A stretch of DNA of 64,000 bases from Sycobia sp. Sy_11 (lineage: Eukaryota > Arthropoda > Insecta > Hymenoptera > Epichrysomallidae), in contig JACCIC010000176.1 of NCBI GenBank assembly GCA_018907035.1, forward strand, positions 254,501 through 318,500. The letters run 5' to 3'. The position numbers and the translations under genes were made by a program. Positions within the stretch are counted from its first letter, which is position 1; the number at the start of each line of letters is the position of its first letter. Below are positions 41,463 to 51,994 of this stretch, in pieces. Under the pieces are notes generated by a model. That model searched no databases and was not told the origin of the DNA. It was given only the letters and a program-made list of their open reading frames with translations.

Positions 41463-41711
41463 TACACTGAAAAAAATATTTTCCGATATCAAGTAAATAT
41501 TTATTTGTTTTGTACCAAGTATGTCATTTTCTTAAATTAAAAAAATATTCACTAAATTTAAGAGTACGTGGTTTGATTCAAATGAATTCTTTTTGCATTA
41601 AGTAAATACTTTCTTGATTTAAGAAGATGCTTTCTCAATTTAAGAAAATAATTTACTTGATAGAAAACAAGAAAATATTTACTTGATAACAGATATTTTT
41701 TTCTCAGTGTA
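41463..41711. mobile_element. MITE with TA target duplication and about 38-bp inverted ends
   Basis: A TA flanks CACTGAAAAAAATATTTTC on the left and the complementary end ...TTTTTTTCTCAGTG followed by TA on the right. Inward, both ends continue into ATCAAGTAAATATTT. The element is 245 bp without the TA, non-coding, and its interior repeats the motif CTTAAATT/AATTTAAG. TA duplications suggest mobilisation by a Tc1/mariner-type transposase. Similar CAAGTAAATATTT and TTTCTTAAG strings near 63.26-63.33 kb may be a relative. Confidence 0.75.
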
Positions 41712-42379
41712 GGGTTTTAAATCAACATTTTTTCCAATGAACGCTAATTTTTTTACACTAAATGATAGTTCAGAATGCATAGAATAAGATCATAAATTCT
41801 CAAAGTTAAGAATATGTTTATTTATTAGAAAATAGCACACAAAACTGCTCTTTTATCTTTTAATCAATAGTTTTAAAATTATTGTTTGTATTAAAAATGT
41901 TTTCTAAAAAAGTTACGCAGTAGTTGATTCTGAACAAAAGTAGGTTCTTTAAAAATTTCAAAAAATTAATTTTTCTATTATTAAGTAAAAATGAAAATAG
42001 AGCAATCGCACAACATTCAAAGAGCTATAAAGTTTATTTAACGATCAATAGCTACCTACAAATACTGTTTTTTTTCTGTAAAAGAAAGATCAAATATTAT
42101 ACCCTTCAATGCACACAAAGATGTTTTTTTTTATATTTTTTATCGTATGAAAGTTAATTCATGTAATTCCAGTAATAAACAATTACAGTGATCAAGATTA
42201 AAGATCCCCCAATGTAATATTAATATTAGTTTTTCTAAACATTCGTTAAATAAATACTGTTTTCAAACTATAATCCTAAACAAATTTATACAAAAACTGC
42301 TTAAATTTTTCATCCTTATTATTATCATTATCATTCTCTTAAAACTAATCTGTAAAAACTATAAAATATAAATATTCTA
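41712..42379. other. AT-rich stretch without a gene
   Basis: A 77-codon plus frame (41924-42157) is Lys/Phe-rich low complexity with no motif. Nothing else is seen. Confidence 0.45.
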
Positions 42380-43410
42380 ATTATCGAGGGTGGAAAGAAG
42401 GAGTGGAAACAGAGCCCGATTTTCATGGGAAAAGGTTATCAGAAATTAGTCGAAGATGGTAGTTCAGATTTGTCCGGTAGACGCCGCTGTCTTGGAAATC
42501 CATCGATGATTCTGCGTGCAACAGAGAGAAAAAGCAAAAGCCAAAGCGAATAAGTAGGGAAAGAAAAGAAGCACAAGCAAAGAAAGCAGAGATTTAACTT
42601 TCCTCCCTCTTCACGTTCATTGCATACTCACACTCTCTTTTCTTCAAATACATGCATTTGAACGAGCAACTGCACAGGGTGTCGCCGCCTTGCGGCCAAT
42701 TCTGTCCCGAAGTCCTACCGTATAATTGGACACGATTTTAGCAGAGTTTCCACTCCTTCTCTTTACTCTCCATAATTCTAATCTTCAATTTGCAATCTAT
42801 GGACAGTAGAGAGGAAGAAAAATTCCGCTAAAATCGTGTCAAATTAACGGCAGGACGTCACGCCAGAATTGGCCTCAAGGCGGTGAGATTCTGTGAGGTT
42901 ATTCATTCAATAGCATGTATTTAAAGAAAAGTGGATGGTGGTATATAAAGTGTTGAGAAAGATGAAAGTAGGAGAACAGTAGCAGCAGAAATATATTCTG
43001 CAAAAATATACATTTCTCCTATACTACATCATATTGTGATGGTAGGACTGCTTCCCTATTCTTTTCCCGAAGGAAGAAAAAAAGCTTGACTCCAGGACTA
43101 TCTCTGTCCTTCAAATGGACTTTAGAGCGTTAGTTTAAGAGCGCGGTATAATATATAAGTCTATGGGAAATTCCACTCACTTTACTTGGTAAAAACTTAT
43201 CAAAAATTAGCCAGAAATGTTAATTCTGATCTGTCCGGTATACCTCCCTTTCTTGGAAATCCCTCGATAGTTCTGCATGCAACTGAGGATAAAAAAGCAA
43301 GAGTGGGAGAGCAGAGATTTAAGTTTCTCCTCTCTTCACGCTTACTATACTATACACTATACCCCCACTCGCTTTTCTTCAAATGCATGCTATTGAACAG
43401 GTAACACGCA
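42380..43410. repeat. Complex repeat: inverted pair plus a direct third copy
   Basis: An inverted repeat is centred near 42790: CCGCCTTGCGGCCAATTCTG pairs with CAGAATTGGCCTCAAGGCGG, and ATTGGACACGATTTTAGC pairs with GCTAAAATCGTGTC. Further out, CTTTTCTTCAAATACATGC pairs with GCATGTATTTAAAGAAAAG. A direct copy of 42440-42690 recurs at 43180-43405 (CTTGGAAATCC, TCTGCATGCAACT, CAGAGATTTAA, TCTTTTCTTCAAAT). It is non-coding. It may be a fold-back type element or fragments of a larger repeat. Confidence 0.65.
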
Positions 43411-43419
43411 CCAAGAGAG

Positions 43420-44600
43420 GTACGTACCTAAGCAATAGCCCAGTGTCAAAGACGTGGCCTCGAGAATGGCGTCGACGGATATGCCTGGGAATACAGGTTA
43501 TTCGGAGATAACGGAATTACTAGAGGGAATAGACTTTAATGGTAAGGGAAAAATAAAAAGACTACCGGAGAGTCACAGCAAATAGGGATAGCGATAGGAG
43601 ATAGAGATTTAGCACGAAGAAAACGCTCGCTGGATGGGCTGTGAGATAAAAAGGCATTGGATGAAGAAATGCGCAAGTAGAATTATTATTACGACGAAAA
43701 AATGGAATCTTATTACTGTACTAAACCGGTCGAGTCTCGAGAGAAGATGACAGCACCTCTCCCACAAAGCCCCTTCAGGAAGCCGGAGAAGCCGTATAAA
43801 ACTCGCCGTCGATACTGAAGCGAAACTACTCGAACCCGAGACCCAAGGAGGTGGTTGTCATCCGACTTCGACCTGAGAGGATAGTATGGACCTCGGACAT
43901 GGGAGGCATGAAACTAAGGCGAGGGAACGAACTCGGGTTCGTCAGGACCTTGGGCACCACAAGTCTATGAACTACCATCCCCAATACGGGAAGAAACGCC
44001 CAAGCTCGTACAAAGGAAAGAGGGTACTGGCGCACTCAGGGAAGATTGGCAGTATTTGGCGATGATACCGGGAGTGACTCCCCGGCTCATTGCATGTCTT
44101 CATGGATGAAGTTCCTAGTGCCCAAGTAACAGGTCAGCTACAGAGGGCAGCATACCTGTGGCCCCAAGGGTCCACGATACCAGAAATAGCATCGGCTCTA
44201 ACGTTGAGCAGACAAGGAGAAACCGCTGCAGTTCCACCCTAGGCTAATCAGGTGCAACGGGCGGAAACTGCACCAATAGCATCCTTAGGAAACCTAAGGA
44301 TCCAGTCAATGGTAACTTCCCCTTACCCTCAACAGTCACAGCCTTTTACGTATTTCCCGCAGCTGGGCCGCCAATAGACGAGATACCATGGAGGACAACG
44401 CCAGTAGATGTCAAGAGAAACGCAAACTACTTCTCCGACGGGCACCCAGATGTGCTGGACTTGACAGCAGCCTGGGTACCGCTGTAATCGCTGCCCTCCA
44501 CAATAGAGGAGCTACTTCTGCTATCGGTGTGGTCGCTCGGGGTCAGATACGAGTGCATCAGTAGAATCAGCGCAGAAAGAAAAAGGAGTAGGGCAAACGA
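43420..44600 (+). pseudogene. Gag-like degenerate coding DNA of an unidentified retroelement
   Basis: GC content is higher than in the surroundings. In changing frames I see PQYGKKRPSSYKGKR, then AQVTGQLQRAAYLWPQGST, SPYPQQSQPFTYFPQLG, and a pair CNRCPPQ / CYRCGRSG that resembles a broken zinc knuckle. Many stops are present. It is probably the Gag end of a retroelement, but no family can be named. Confidence 0.3.
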
Positions 44601-44644
44601 TAACCCCATATATCAAACAAATGTTTATATAGGGGACAAAAAGA

Positions 44645-45045
44645 TATCGCAGTAGGTTAGTTGCGTTAGTTTTTAATTTCGTTAGATAGTACCGTTAGGC
44701 TTGTTCAGTCAGCATTCGATTAGTTCAGTTAGATTAAAATAGTTCCGTTAGTTTCTAGTTCCGTTAGATCAAGTAAAAGAATAGCGTTGCGATAGTACCA
44801 CTAGGTTAGCCCTGCCAGAGTTAGATTAGTTAGTTAGATTAGAATAATGTTAGCTTAGTCAGCTCCGTTAGTTCCTAGTTTCATTCGATTAGAATAGTTC
44901 CGTTAACCACTAATTTCATTAGATTATGCAAAATATACGCGTTATAATAGTACCTTTAGGTTAGGTTATGTAGACTAGAATAATTTCGGTAGTTTTTAAT
45001 TTCGTTAGATTAGGCAAGAGATACGGGTTAGGATAGCGAACCAAT
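44645..45045. repeat. Degenerate tandem repeat, unit about 100-110 bp
   Basis: Four or so related copies contain GTTAGTTTTTAATTTCGTTAG, a purine-rich AAGAGATACG/AAAATATACGCG part, and ATAGTACC followed by TTAGGTTAG. They lie near 44665, 44750, 44880 and 44985. Spacing is uneven and copies are diverged. Confidence 0.6.
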
Positions 45046-45660
45046 GGCTAGCTCCAGTAAGTTGCGCAGCTTAATAGGGCAACAAGGCGGCCATCGGTAC
45101 GGGGCCATAGCAGACTGAAACCACGGTGGCGCGTCCGATTCTCGCGACGGTCTAGAACGGAACATAGATCCCGTAAGTGCAAAAATAGCACCAAAAGTCA
45201 CTCGAGAATGGAGCAGGGGAAGTGGGAGGCTCTTGCGCGCTCTCGGTGTCCCCAGACACCAATGCACCTGCGGCTGAGCTCAATTCTATCAGCACTTAGC
45301 CATGTTATCTGATTACAGAAGCCACAATATCCAGACCTGCAGGGGCGAGTGATATCAACGATTCATAAGAGAAGAAGCACAACAATCACCTCATCAAAAC
45401 TTGGTGAGATTCAAGTCCGGAAACAAAACCGCTACGAGGCATGGCGGCCAGCGATTCACCCACTATCATCCGGACTATGAAGTAAAACCTATGCTCTCAA
45501 ATAAAGTTCGGCAGAAGAAGATGACCTCAAGATGAGCCACGCCATCATTGGGAAAATATGAGTCAAAAAGACTTTAAGTGATTGTATATTAGTTACATAA
45601 GGAACTTTCATATATAGTATATCATGACATACATTATTGTTATTATTTTAGCTTTCAGTT
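45046..45660. other. Unclassified, moderately GC-rich stretch
   Basis: A 79-codon minus frame (45028-45267) has no motif. Plus-strand translation shows only short stop-broken runs. It may belong to the same unidentified retroelement as 43.4-44.6 kb. Confidence 0.3.
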
Positions 45661-45664
45661 AAAA

Positions 45665-46260
45665 ATGTAAACATAACAGGTGCCAAGGTATGTCTCGAGT
45701 CATGCAGCAAAACAGCTGCATAAGAAAATGTTACCTTATAAGTTCTATTATAGTTTCGTATCACAGGATACCGAAGCGTCACAAAATACATTTTTATTTT
45801 TGTATAATTGACGCGTCTCCCGTGTTCCGGTTGTGGACTAATGTAAGTTGTTATTTGTTTATGCAATTCGATCAGCCGCGGAGATAATAAGATACCAAGA
45901 TATCGGGTAGCTCGATTGTAGTAATAATGATTAGAATAGGAACAGGGAAGTTGGTCCCTATAAAACCACCAGTATCACGCGAATGTTTCCTGGTGTTTGC
46001 CGAAATCATTTGAATCATTTGTGAACCTTACTCCTGGGAATGACTCGATACCACGGCAAGTCAATCGCGAACAGGTACGCGTCGCATTTTGTGCTTACCG
46101 GTACCCGGCTTCGGTCTAGCGGGGTAGAGTTTGTAACGCGGGAAATGCGTTACAATACGTTCAGGTTGGAAATAAAGGTTGGAATTCTTTATTATATTAC
46201 TAACTGTAAGTTCGTGCGATTGTTATATTCTTCTCTTTGTTAAATATAAAAGAAAAAAAT
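45665..46260 (+). repeat. Possible LTR or promoter-bearing repeat
   Basis: It starts TGTAAACATAACAGG. It contains a TATAAAA box near 45959, a downstream GC-richer transcribed-like part (46040-46160) and AATAAAGG near 46170. The order is that of U3-R-U5. No second copy exists in the window and no primer site follows, so it may be a solo LTR or something else. Confidence 0.3.
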
Positions 46261-46601
46261 TTATTGCGTTAGGCTACGTACATGTGTTTAGAACTAGAAG
46301 TGTTTCTCTTTTCTACATTCATGAATTGTTGAATTTTATTTATTTCTAAAATGATGAATAAATATGAATGTATTTATAAGTAAATTTATAAATATGATAG
46401 TTTGATGTTCTAAACCAATAATTAATGTATCTATTTGAATTTTTCTACAATAGTTTTGTTAAAAGAATTACAACCTTAATACTTGTAGATAATAATAGTA
46501 TTAATATATAATATATAATTATTAATATAATAGATAACTTTAATTCGAATGCATAAGTTTAATTATAAACATCTTTAAGGGTGATTGTAGTTATTATGTT
46601 T

Positions 46602-46616
46602 ATTATTCTTAATATT
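46602..46616. repeat. PLE target-site duplication, left (15 bp)
   Basis: ATTATTCTTAATATT, repeated exactly at 48327-48341. Confidence 0.9.
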
Positions 46617-46890
46617 AATAAATATTTTTTTATTGGTCTTACAGTCCAATCAATTTCAACCAAAAATAAAATAAAATAAAAATAAAAAATAATAAAAATA
46701 AAAAATAAAAATTAAAAATAAAAATTAAATTAAAAATTAAATTAAAATGATAATGACAGTCAGACTGTCCTTGTTTACATTCACCCCCGTAGACTAATCT
46801 GAAAATAAAATATTAGCTGAAAAAATTCTTTGTTAGTAAAGTGCAGTCTGACTGTCCCCAACACCCTTACCTAATTGAAGACTTGTCCAA

Positions 46891-46920
46891 CGTTTCGAGC
46901 TCGCTACGGCTCCTCATCAG
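46891..46920 (-). ncRNA. Hammerhead-like ribozyme core, PLE minus-strand arm
   Basis: On the minus strand the sequence is CTGATGAGGAGCC, GTAGCGAGCTC, GAAACG, identical to the cores at 27.5, 48.0 and 56.1 kb. It lies between the coding stop and the dyads. Confidence 0.65.
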
Positions 46921-47025
46921 GGACTAATCTAAACCTTATATTCTAATCTATATATACTCATCCCCACCACCAAATTTCGTAAATTAAATATAAATTCCCC
47001 CTCTACACAAATTGTCCAAAACCAA

Positions 47026-47895
47026 TCAATTTAATAAGGAATGATAAACACTGTCCAATCTACCAGACTCTAACATTAAATTCACATTATTTCGATTCTT
47101 GGAAATGTGAATATTTTCAAGACTCTCCCGTTTATACTTATTATTAATACCATATTCCAAAATATCCACATTCACAAAATCAAAAGAATGTAAAAACTTT
47201 AAACAATGCTCTTTTAAACCAGAAGTAATATGTAAGCTACGTAAACTATATTTATGCTCATAAATTCTCTTTTTTAAATATCTACCTGTTTGTCCAATAT
47301 AGTATTTATCACAATCCATGCAATTAATCTTGTAAACAACTCCTGATTTTAAGCATAAATCATCCTTATCTTTGCAATTATTAAACAATCTACTTAAATT
47401 ATTGCGATTTTTAAAGAAAATTTGAATGTTATATTTCCGAAAATTTCTTTTTATTCTTTCAGATAATCCTCGAACATATGGTAAGACAATAATTTTGCCT
47501 CCGTTAAAATCAATTCCTGCACTATGTCTATTTTCGGTATTATAAATTTCAAACAATCTCTCAGCAATCAATCTATTAATAAATTGAATTGGATAGCCAT
47601 TATTAATAAAAGTCTCTTTTACAATCTGTAAATTATTTTGTCTAAAATCTTTATGTGACAATTTAATTGCTCTGTCAATGACACCTCTCAATGCTCCAAT
47701 TTTGTTTCCGAATTGGTGGTGTGAATTAAAATCTAAAAACCTACCTGACCAAGTAGGCTTTCTGTACCAATTAAGTTTTACCTTATTATTACTACATCTA
47801 ATCACATTAACGTCCAAAAAACTTAACTGACTATTTACTTCAACCTCCCTTGTAAATTTAATTCTGTCATGTACAGAATTGAAAACATCCACCAT
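47026..47895 (-). pseudogene. PLE protein, 5'-truncated, ending in an intact GIY-YIG domain
   Basis: This is an open frame of 289 codons with no internal stop. It lacks the RT palm because truncation falls just after the YVDD region (first residues MVDVFNSVHDR). It then has LSFLDVNVIRCSNNKVKLNW, YRKPTWSGRFLDF, a CKDKDDLCLKSGVVYKINC segment with paired cysteines, and the GIY-YIG domain (GVVYKINCMDCDKYYIGQT, then R and YEH). The C-terminus is LESGRLDSVYHSLLN. The open frame is preserved although the protein is useless, which indicates a recent insertion. Confidence 0.9.
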
Positions 47896-47986
47896 TTTGT
47901 GTAGAGGGGGAATTTATATTTAATTTACGAAATTTGGTGGTGGGGATGAGTATATATAGATTAGAATATAAGGTTTAGATTAGTCC

Positions 47987-48016
47987 CTGATGAGGAGCCG
48001 TAGCGAGCTCGAAACG
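47987..48016 (+). ncRNA. Hammerhead-like ribozyme core, PLE plus-strand arm
   Basis: The sequence is CTGATGAGGAGCC, GTAGCGAGCTC, GAAACG. GGGGA upstream (about 47942) may pair with TCCCT before the core as stem I. The candidate cleavage triplet here ends in G, which would be unfavourable. Confidence 0.6.
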
Positions 48017-48326
48017 TTGGCCAAGTCTTCAATTAGGTAAGGGTGTTGGGGACAGTCAGACTGCACTTTACTAACAAAGAATTTTTTCAGCTAATATTTT
48101 ATTTTCAGATTAGTCTACGGGGGTGAATGTAAACAAGGACAGTCTGACTGTCATTATCATTTTAATTTAATTTTTAATTTAATTTTTATTTTTAATTTTT
48201 ATTTTTTATTTTTATTATTTTTTATTTTTATTTTATTTTATTTTTGGTTGAAATTGATTGGACTGTAAGACCAATAAAAAAATATTTATTAATTTGTATA
48301 TGGGCAGTCGACAGAAGTACAATTCA

Positions 48327-48341
48327 ATTATTCTTAATATT
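48327..48341. repeat. PLE target-site duplication, right (15 bp)
   Basis: ATTATTCTTAATATT, identical to 46602-46616. Confidence 0.9.
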
Positions 48342-48403
48342 GCCTGAAAAATTATACAAAAACGATTGTACATTCCAAATATCTTTGCAATGTATATCTA
48401 TAT

Positions 48404-48408
<5 letters not shown>

Positions 48409-48445
<37 letters not shown>
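48409..48445. repeat. (TA)n microsatellite
   Basis: About 37 bp of TA dinucleotides. Confidence 0.9.
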
Positions 48446-48448
<3 letters not shown>

Positions 48449-48497
48449 TAACGTACTATATATTATTTATAATCGAACTACATAAACTTAGTATATA

Positions 48498-48939
48498 CTT
48501 GCTGTAACGTGAGTTACAGCAAGGACGGAAATTATTAAATTAAATAAGCGAATTATTTATTTCGATTTATAAGCTTATACATTTATTAATATTGTCCCTG
48601 ACACTAGTTTACGAAGAGTCTCCCAAAAAAGGGAAATTCATTATACCTTTTTGATTTATTAATATGTTTATACCAAAGTTTTTTCACCTTTAAATTATTC
48701 TCCCTGAACCATAATGCAGTTTTACAAACGATGTTTCCATTGTTCAAAACATATTTTAAATTCATTTATCACGATTTTCTTCAGCCTTTCCTACGATTTT
48801 TGTTTTACGTCCTTTACAGCGATAAAACGCTTTCTTTTCGTGTCCTTTTTAAGTGTGGGAAACAAAAAGAAAGCAAAGCAGGCCAGATTCTATGAGTGAG
48901 AGGGGGTGAACGATTGGTCTCATGCCGTTTTTGGTCAAA
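48498..48939 (+). repeat. Possible 5' LTR of gypsy-4, opening with a hairpin
   Basis: CTTGCTGTAAC and GTTACAGCAAG (48498-48508 and 48513-48523) form an 11-bp perfect hairpin with loop GTGA. The TGTAAC inside resembles the LTR starts of gypsy-1 and gypsy-2. Downstream DNA is AT-rich and non-coding up to the PLE tail. No second copy is present, so LTR identity is tentative. Confidence 0.35.
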
Positions 48940-49089
48940 AACGGGGGTGAATGTAAACAAGGACAGTCTGACTGTCATTATAATTTTAATTTAATTTTTT
49001 AATTTAATTTTTATTTTTAATTTTCATTTTATTTTTATTTTATGTTATTTTTATTTTTTTTTATTTTTTATTTTTATTTTTATTTTTTA

Positions 49090-49120
<31 letters not shown>

Positions 49121-49205
49121 TTTGGATTGAATTGATTGGACTGTAAGACCAATAAAAAAATATTTATTTATTTGTATATGGGCAGTCGACAAAAGTACAA
49201 TTCAA
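48940..49205 (+). mobile_element. PLE 3' tail, single, severely truncated
   Basis: Starts at GGGGGTGAATGTAAACAAGG, followed by the dyad GACAGTCTGACTGTC. A long TTTTTATTTTTA array (48980-49125) follows, then GATTGGACTGTAAGACC and the terminal segment GCAGTCGACAAAAGTAC. No coding part, no opposite tail and no visible target duplication. Confidence 0.85.
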
Positions 49206-50215
49206 TTGTATTATCACTACATAAGGAATTAGTAGTAACAGAAGCATTTAAAAAAATAAAAAATACATTAACAAAAACCCATCAGTCAAGGAAGATATGG
49301 ATTAGTCTAAATGAAAAATTAAAAAAAATTTATCTTGACGAAGATAAGAATTTAATATTTGATAATGACTTATTAGAAGAAATAACAATACCAAATCTAA
49401 CGCAAACGGGTATTACAGAAGAAGGATTAACACGAATAATGGAGACGATAATGAATACACGCTCCGAACATAATCCAAGTGCAAATAAAAGAAATCTAAA
49501 AAAAATAACAGAACAATTTGTACTAGATAAGTTTTCAAATAAGAATTCTAACGTTGAATAATGGCTAGATTTTTTTGAAAGTGAATGTAATCGATTAGAA
49601 ATAGAAAAAGATGAAGAAAAAATAGAAATTCTTAGATTATTTTTAGAAGACTCATGTTTAGACTGGTATAGCTTCATGTTTAGAAATTTTACATTGCAAT
49701 CAGAATGGGGAATATGGAAAAAAATCTTAAAGAGACATACGTAGATAAGGGATGATCAACAATAAAATATGCAATTTCTTATAAATATATAAATGGATCG
49801 ATTTTAGACTATGCTTTAAAAAAAGAAAGAATATTATTAGAAATAAACACAGAAATAGACAAAACAACTTTAATTGATTTAATTACAGCAGGATTACCAG
49901 ATTTTATAACCAATAAAATAAATAGATAACATTTAAAACAAACAAAGGATCTTTATAATGATTTGCGAAGCTTGAAACAATTAATAAAAAAGAACAATCC
50001 TCAAAAAAGGAAAAAAAAATAAGATTCACATTTAAAGAAAAAAAACCATGTAGCATAAGTGAAAAACAAGGAAAAAGCAATCGCTATCACCCTGAAGCTT
50101 CTTGTTGGTTTAAAACCGATACTATAAATGAAAAGAAAAAACAGATAGTAATAAAATACATCAATAATCCAGAAATTGAGCCGGAACAAAATAAAACCGA
50201 TCCAAAAAACTGGAA
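49206..50215 (+). pseudogene. Gypsy-4 Gag, decayed
   Basis: The open part to 49561 reads VTEAFKKIKNTLTKTHQS, ITIPNLTQTGITEEGLTRIM and NLKKITEQFVLDKFSNKN. After a stop at 49559 it continues with WLDFFESECNRLEIEKDEE and DSCLDWYSFMFRNFTL. Beyond 49750 stops are dense. The pattern (FESECNRL ... LRLFLEDSCLDWY) is that of a retrotransposon capsid. The apparent start in the PLE tail is not real. Confidence 0.6.
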
Positions 50216-50520
50216 GTGCTACCACTGATTAAAGTTAAAGTACTTGTGCAAAACTCCATAGAAGCGTTTGGAATATATGATTCTGGGTCAAACGTCTCCT
50301 TAATTAACAGAAAATTATTGAAAATAAAAAAGAATAATGATGCACATGGTACAAATATTCGGACAATCAGTGGTACAAAAAAATTAGAAGGGATAATTAA
50401 AGTAAAGAATAAAGTTTTGATATTGAAAATGATACTGAACTGTTTATTATAGACGAAGAAAATTTTAAATACGATATCTTAATAGAACTAGATATGATAA
50501 AAAAATTTTAATTAAATCAA
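50216..50520 (+). pseudogene. Gypsy-4 aspartic protease
   Basis: Shows VKVLVQNSIEAFGIYDSGSN then VSLINRKLLKIKK; DSGSN is the aspartic protease active site. The fold continues through NIRTISGTKKLEGIIKVKNK and, after a frame change, a DILIELDMIKKF-like end. Short and frameshifted. Confidence 0.7.
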
Positions 50521-51994
50521 GATGAAGATTTAAAGATTACTCAGAAAAACACTAATTTCAAAATAGACGATTCTCAAAAATTACAAACTATTAAAAACAA
50601 ATGTAAGGTAAATTTTAATGAGTACATTCCAGTTGAAAAGTACAAAATTACGATAAGTCAAATAGATGAAAATAGAAAACAAAAAATAGAAAAACTTATA
50701 AATAAATATAAATCGATTTTTGCAATTGACAAATATGATATAGGTACCGTAAAAGAGTATGAGGATAATATTGACTTATTATTAGATAAATATTGCGCAA
50801 AAAGACCGTACAGATGCTCAATAACTGACAGAAAAGAAATAGAACCACAAGTTGCAAAATGATTAGAAAGAAAATTAATTGAAGAATCATATAGTCCATT
50901 CGCAGCCCCGGTCACTTTAGCTTACAAAAAAGACGTGGATAAAAAAAATAGATTATGTATAGACTTCAGGGAAGTTAATAAAATTGTAGTACGTCAATCG
51001 CAGCCACTGATTGAGGACTTAATAGAAAAAACAAGAAATTGCAAATATTTCATAACATTGGATATAAACTCGGCGTTTTGGACTATTCTGCTGCGAATTG
51101 AGGCTAGACATAAAACTGGATTTGTTACTCAAGAAGGTAATTTTCAATGGACTGTCCTTCCATTTTGGGTTAAAAACGGCACCGGCAATTTTTCAAAGAA
51201 TATTATCAAATATAATAAGAAAATACAGACTATCAAATTCTGTTGTGAATTACATAGATGATATTCTGATCTTCTCAAAAACTTTGGAAGAACATTTAAA
51301 CCATGTGGAATTATTAATGGAATCAATATTGAAAGAAGGTTTTAGATTAAAACTATCAAAATGTAAATTTGCTGCAGATTCAGTAAAATATTTAGGTCAT
51401 ATAATAAAAAACAATTCGGTAAGTCCATTAAAAGACAATTTAGTTGCTATAAAGAAATTACCAGTTCCGGAAACACAGAAAAAAGTACGACAATTTTTAG
51501 GTAAAATATACTTTTATCATAAACATATACCAAATAGCGCTATTACTCTAGATCCAATATGCAATTTATTAAGAAAAAATGAAAAATTTATTTGGTCAGA
51601 AGAATGTAATAAGTCTTTTGAGATTATAAAATCATTACTCTGTTCTCAGCCTGTTTTAGCAATCTTTGATCACAACTTACCAATATATATTTATACTGAT
51701 GCAAGTGCAGCAGGAAGTGCAGCAATTTTAAAACAACCACAGTATAATGATGAAGAAAAACCTGTTGCATATTTTTCAAAAAAATTAAATAAAAGCCAAA
51801 AATTAAAGAAAGCTATAAATTTAGAATGTTTAACGATAAAAGAAGCTGTTAAATACTGGCAACATCGTTTAATTGGAAAAAAATTCACAGTTTTCTGTGA
51901 TCATAAGCCACTAGAAAATATGAATATTAGATCTAGAACAGATGAAGAAGTAGGAGATTTAACGTACTATCTATCACAGTACGATTTGAATTGA
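50521..51994 (+). pseudogene. Gypsy-4 reverse transcriptase and partial RNase H
   Basis: EENRKQKIEKLINKYKSIF-like entry, a stop near 50860, then RLCIDFREVNKIVVRQSQPL and FITLDINSAFWTI. One extra base near 51165 changes frame inside LPFGLKTAPAIFQ. The second frame runs open for 298 codons: VNYIDDILIFSKTLEEHLNH with the catalytic box YIDD at 51251, VRQFLGKIYFYHKHIPNS, then RNase H YTDASAAGSAAILKQP, LECLTIKEAVKYWQHR and FCDHKPLENMN. It stops inside RNase H at YLSQYDLN. Confidence 0.88.

Larger units (their letters stand above)
46617..48326. mobile_element. Two-tailed PLE insertion, 1.7 kb
   Basis: The minus-strand body (46617-47894) contains tail, A-rich array, dyads, hammerhead core, 3' untranslated region and a 5'-truncated coding part. 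At 47894 it joins a plus-strand copy of the 3' region (47895-48326) starting TTGTGTAGAGGGGGAATTTA. The two outer arms (about 400 bp) are nearly identical inverted repeats. Only the right end carries the extra terminal segment GCAGTCGACAGAAGTAC. Perfect 15-bp duplications show it is one insertion event. Confidence 0.92.
49206..51994 (+). mobile_element. Gypsy-type element (gypsy-4), truncated in RNase H
   Basis: Gag-like, protease, RT and RNase H sequence in order on the plus strand. Integrase and 3' LTR are missing; the sequence runs into a mariner scrap at 51995. The left side abuts the PLE tail. Confidence 0.8.

Noticed and set aside
44660..45040. GTTAG-rich sequence as possible telomeric (TTAGG)n repeats
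   Set aside because: The period is about 100 bp with mixed sequence; no run of TTAGG units is present.
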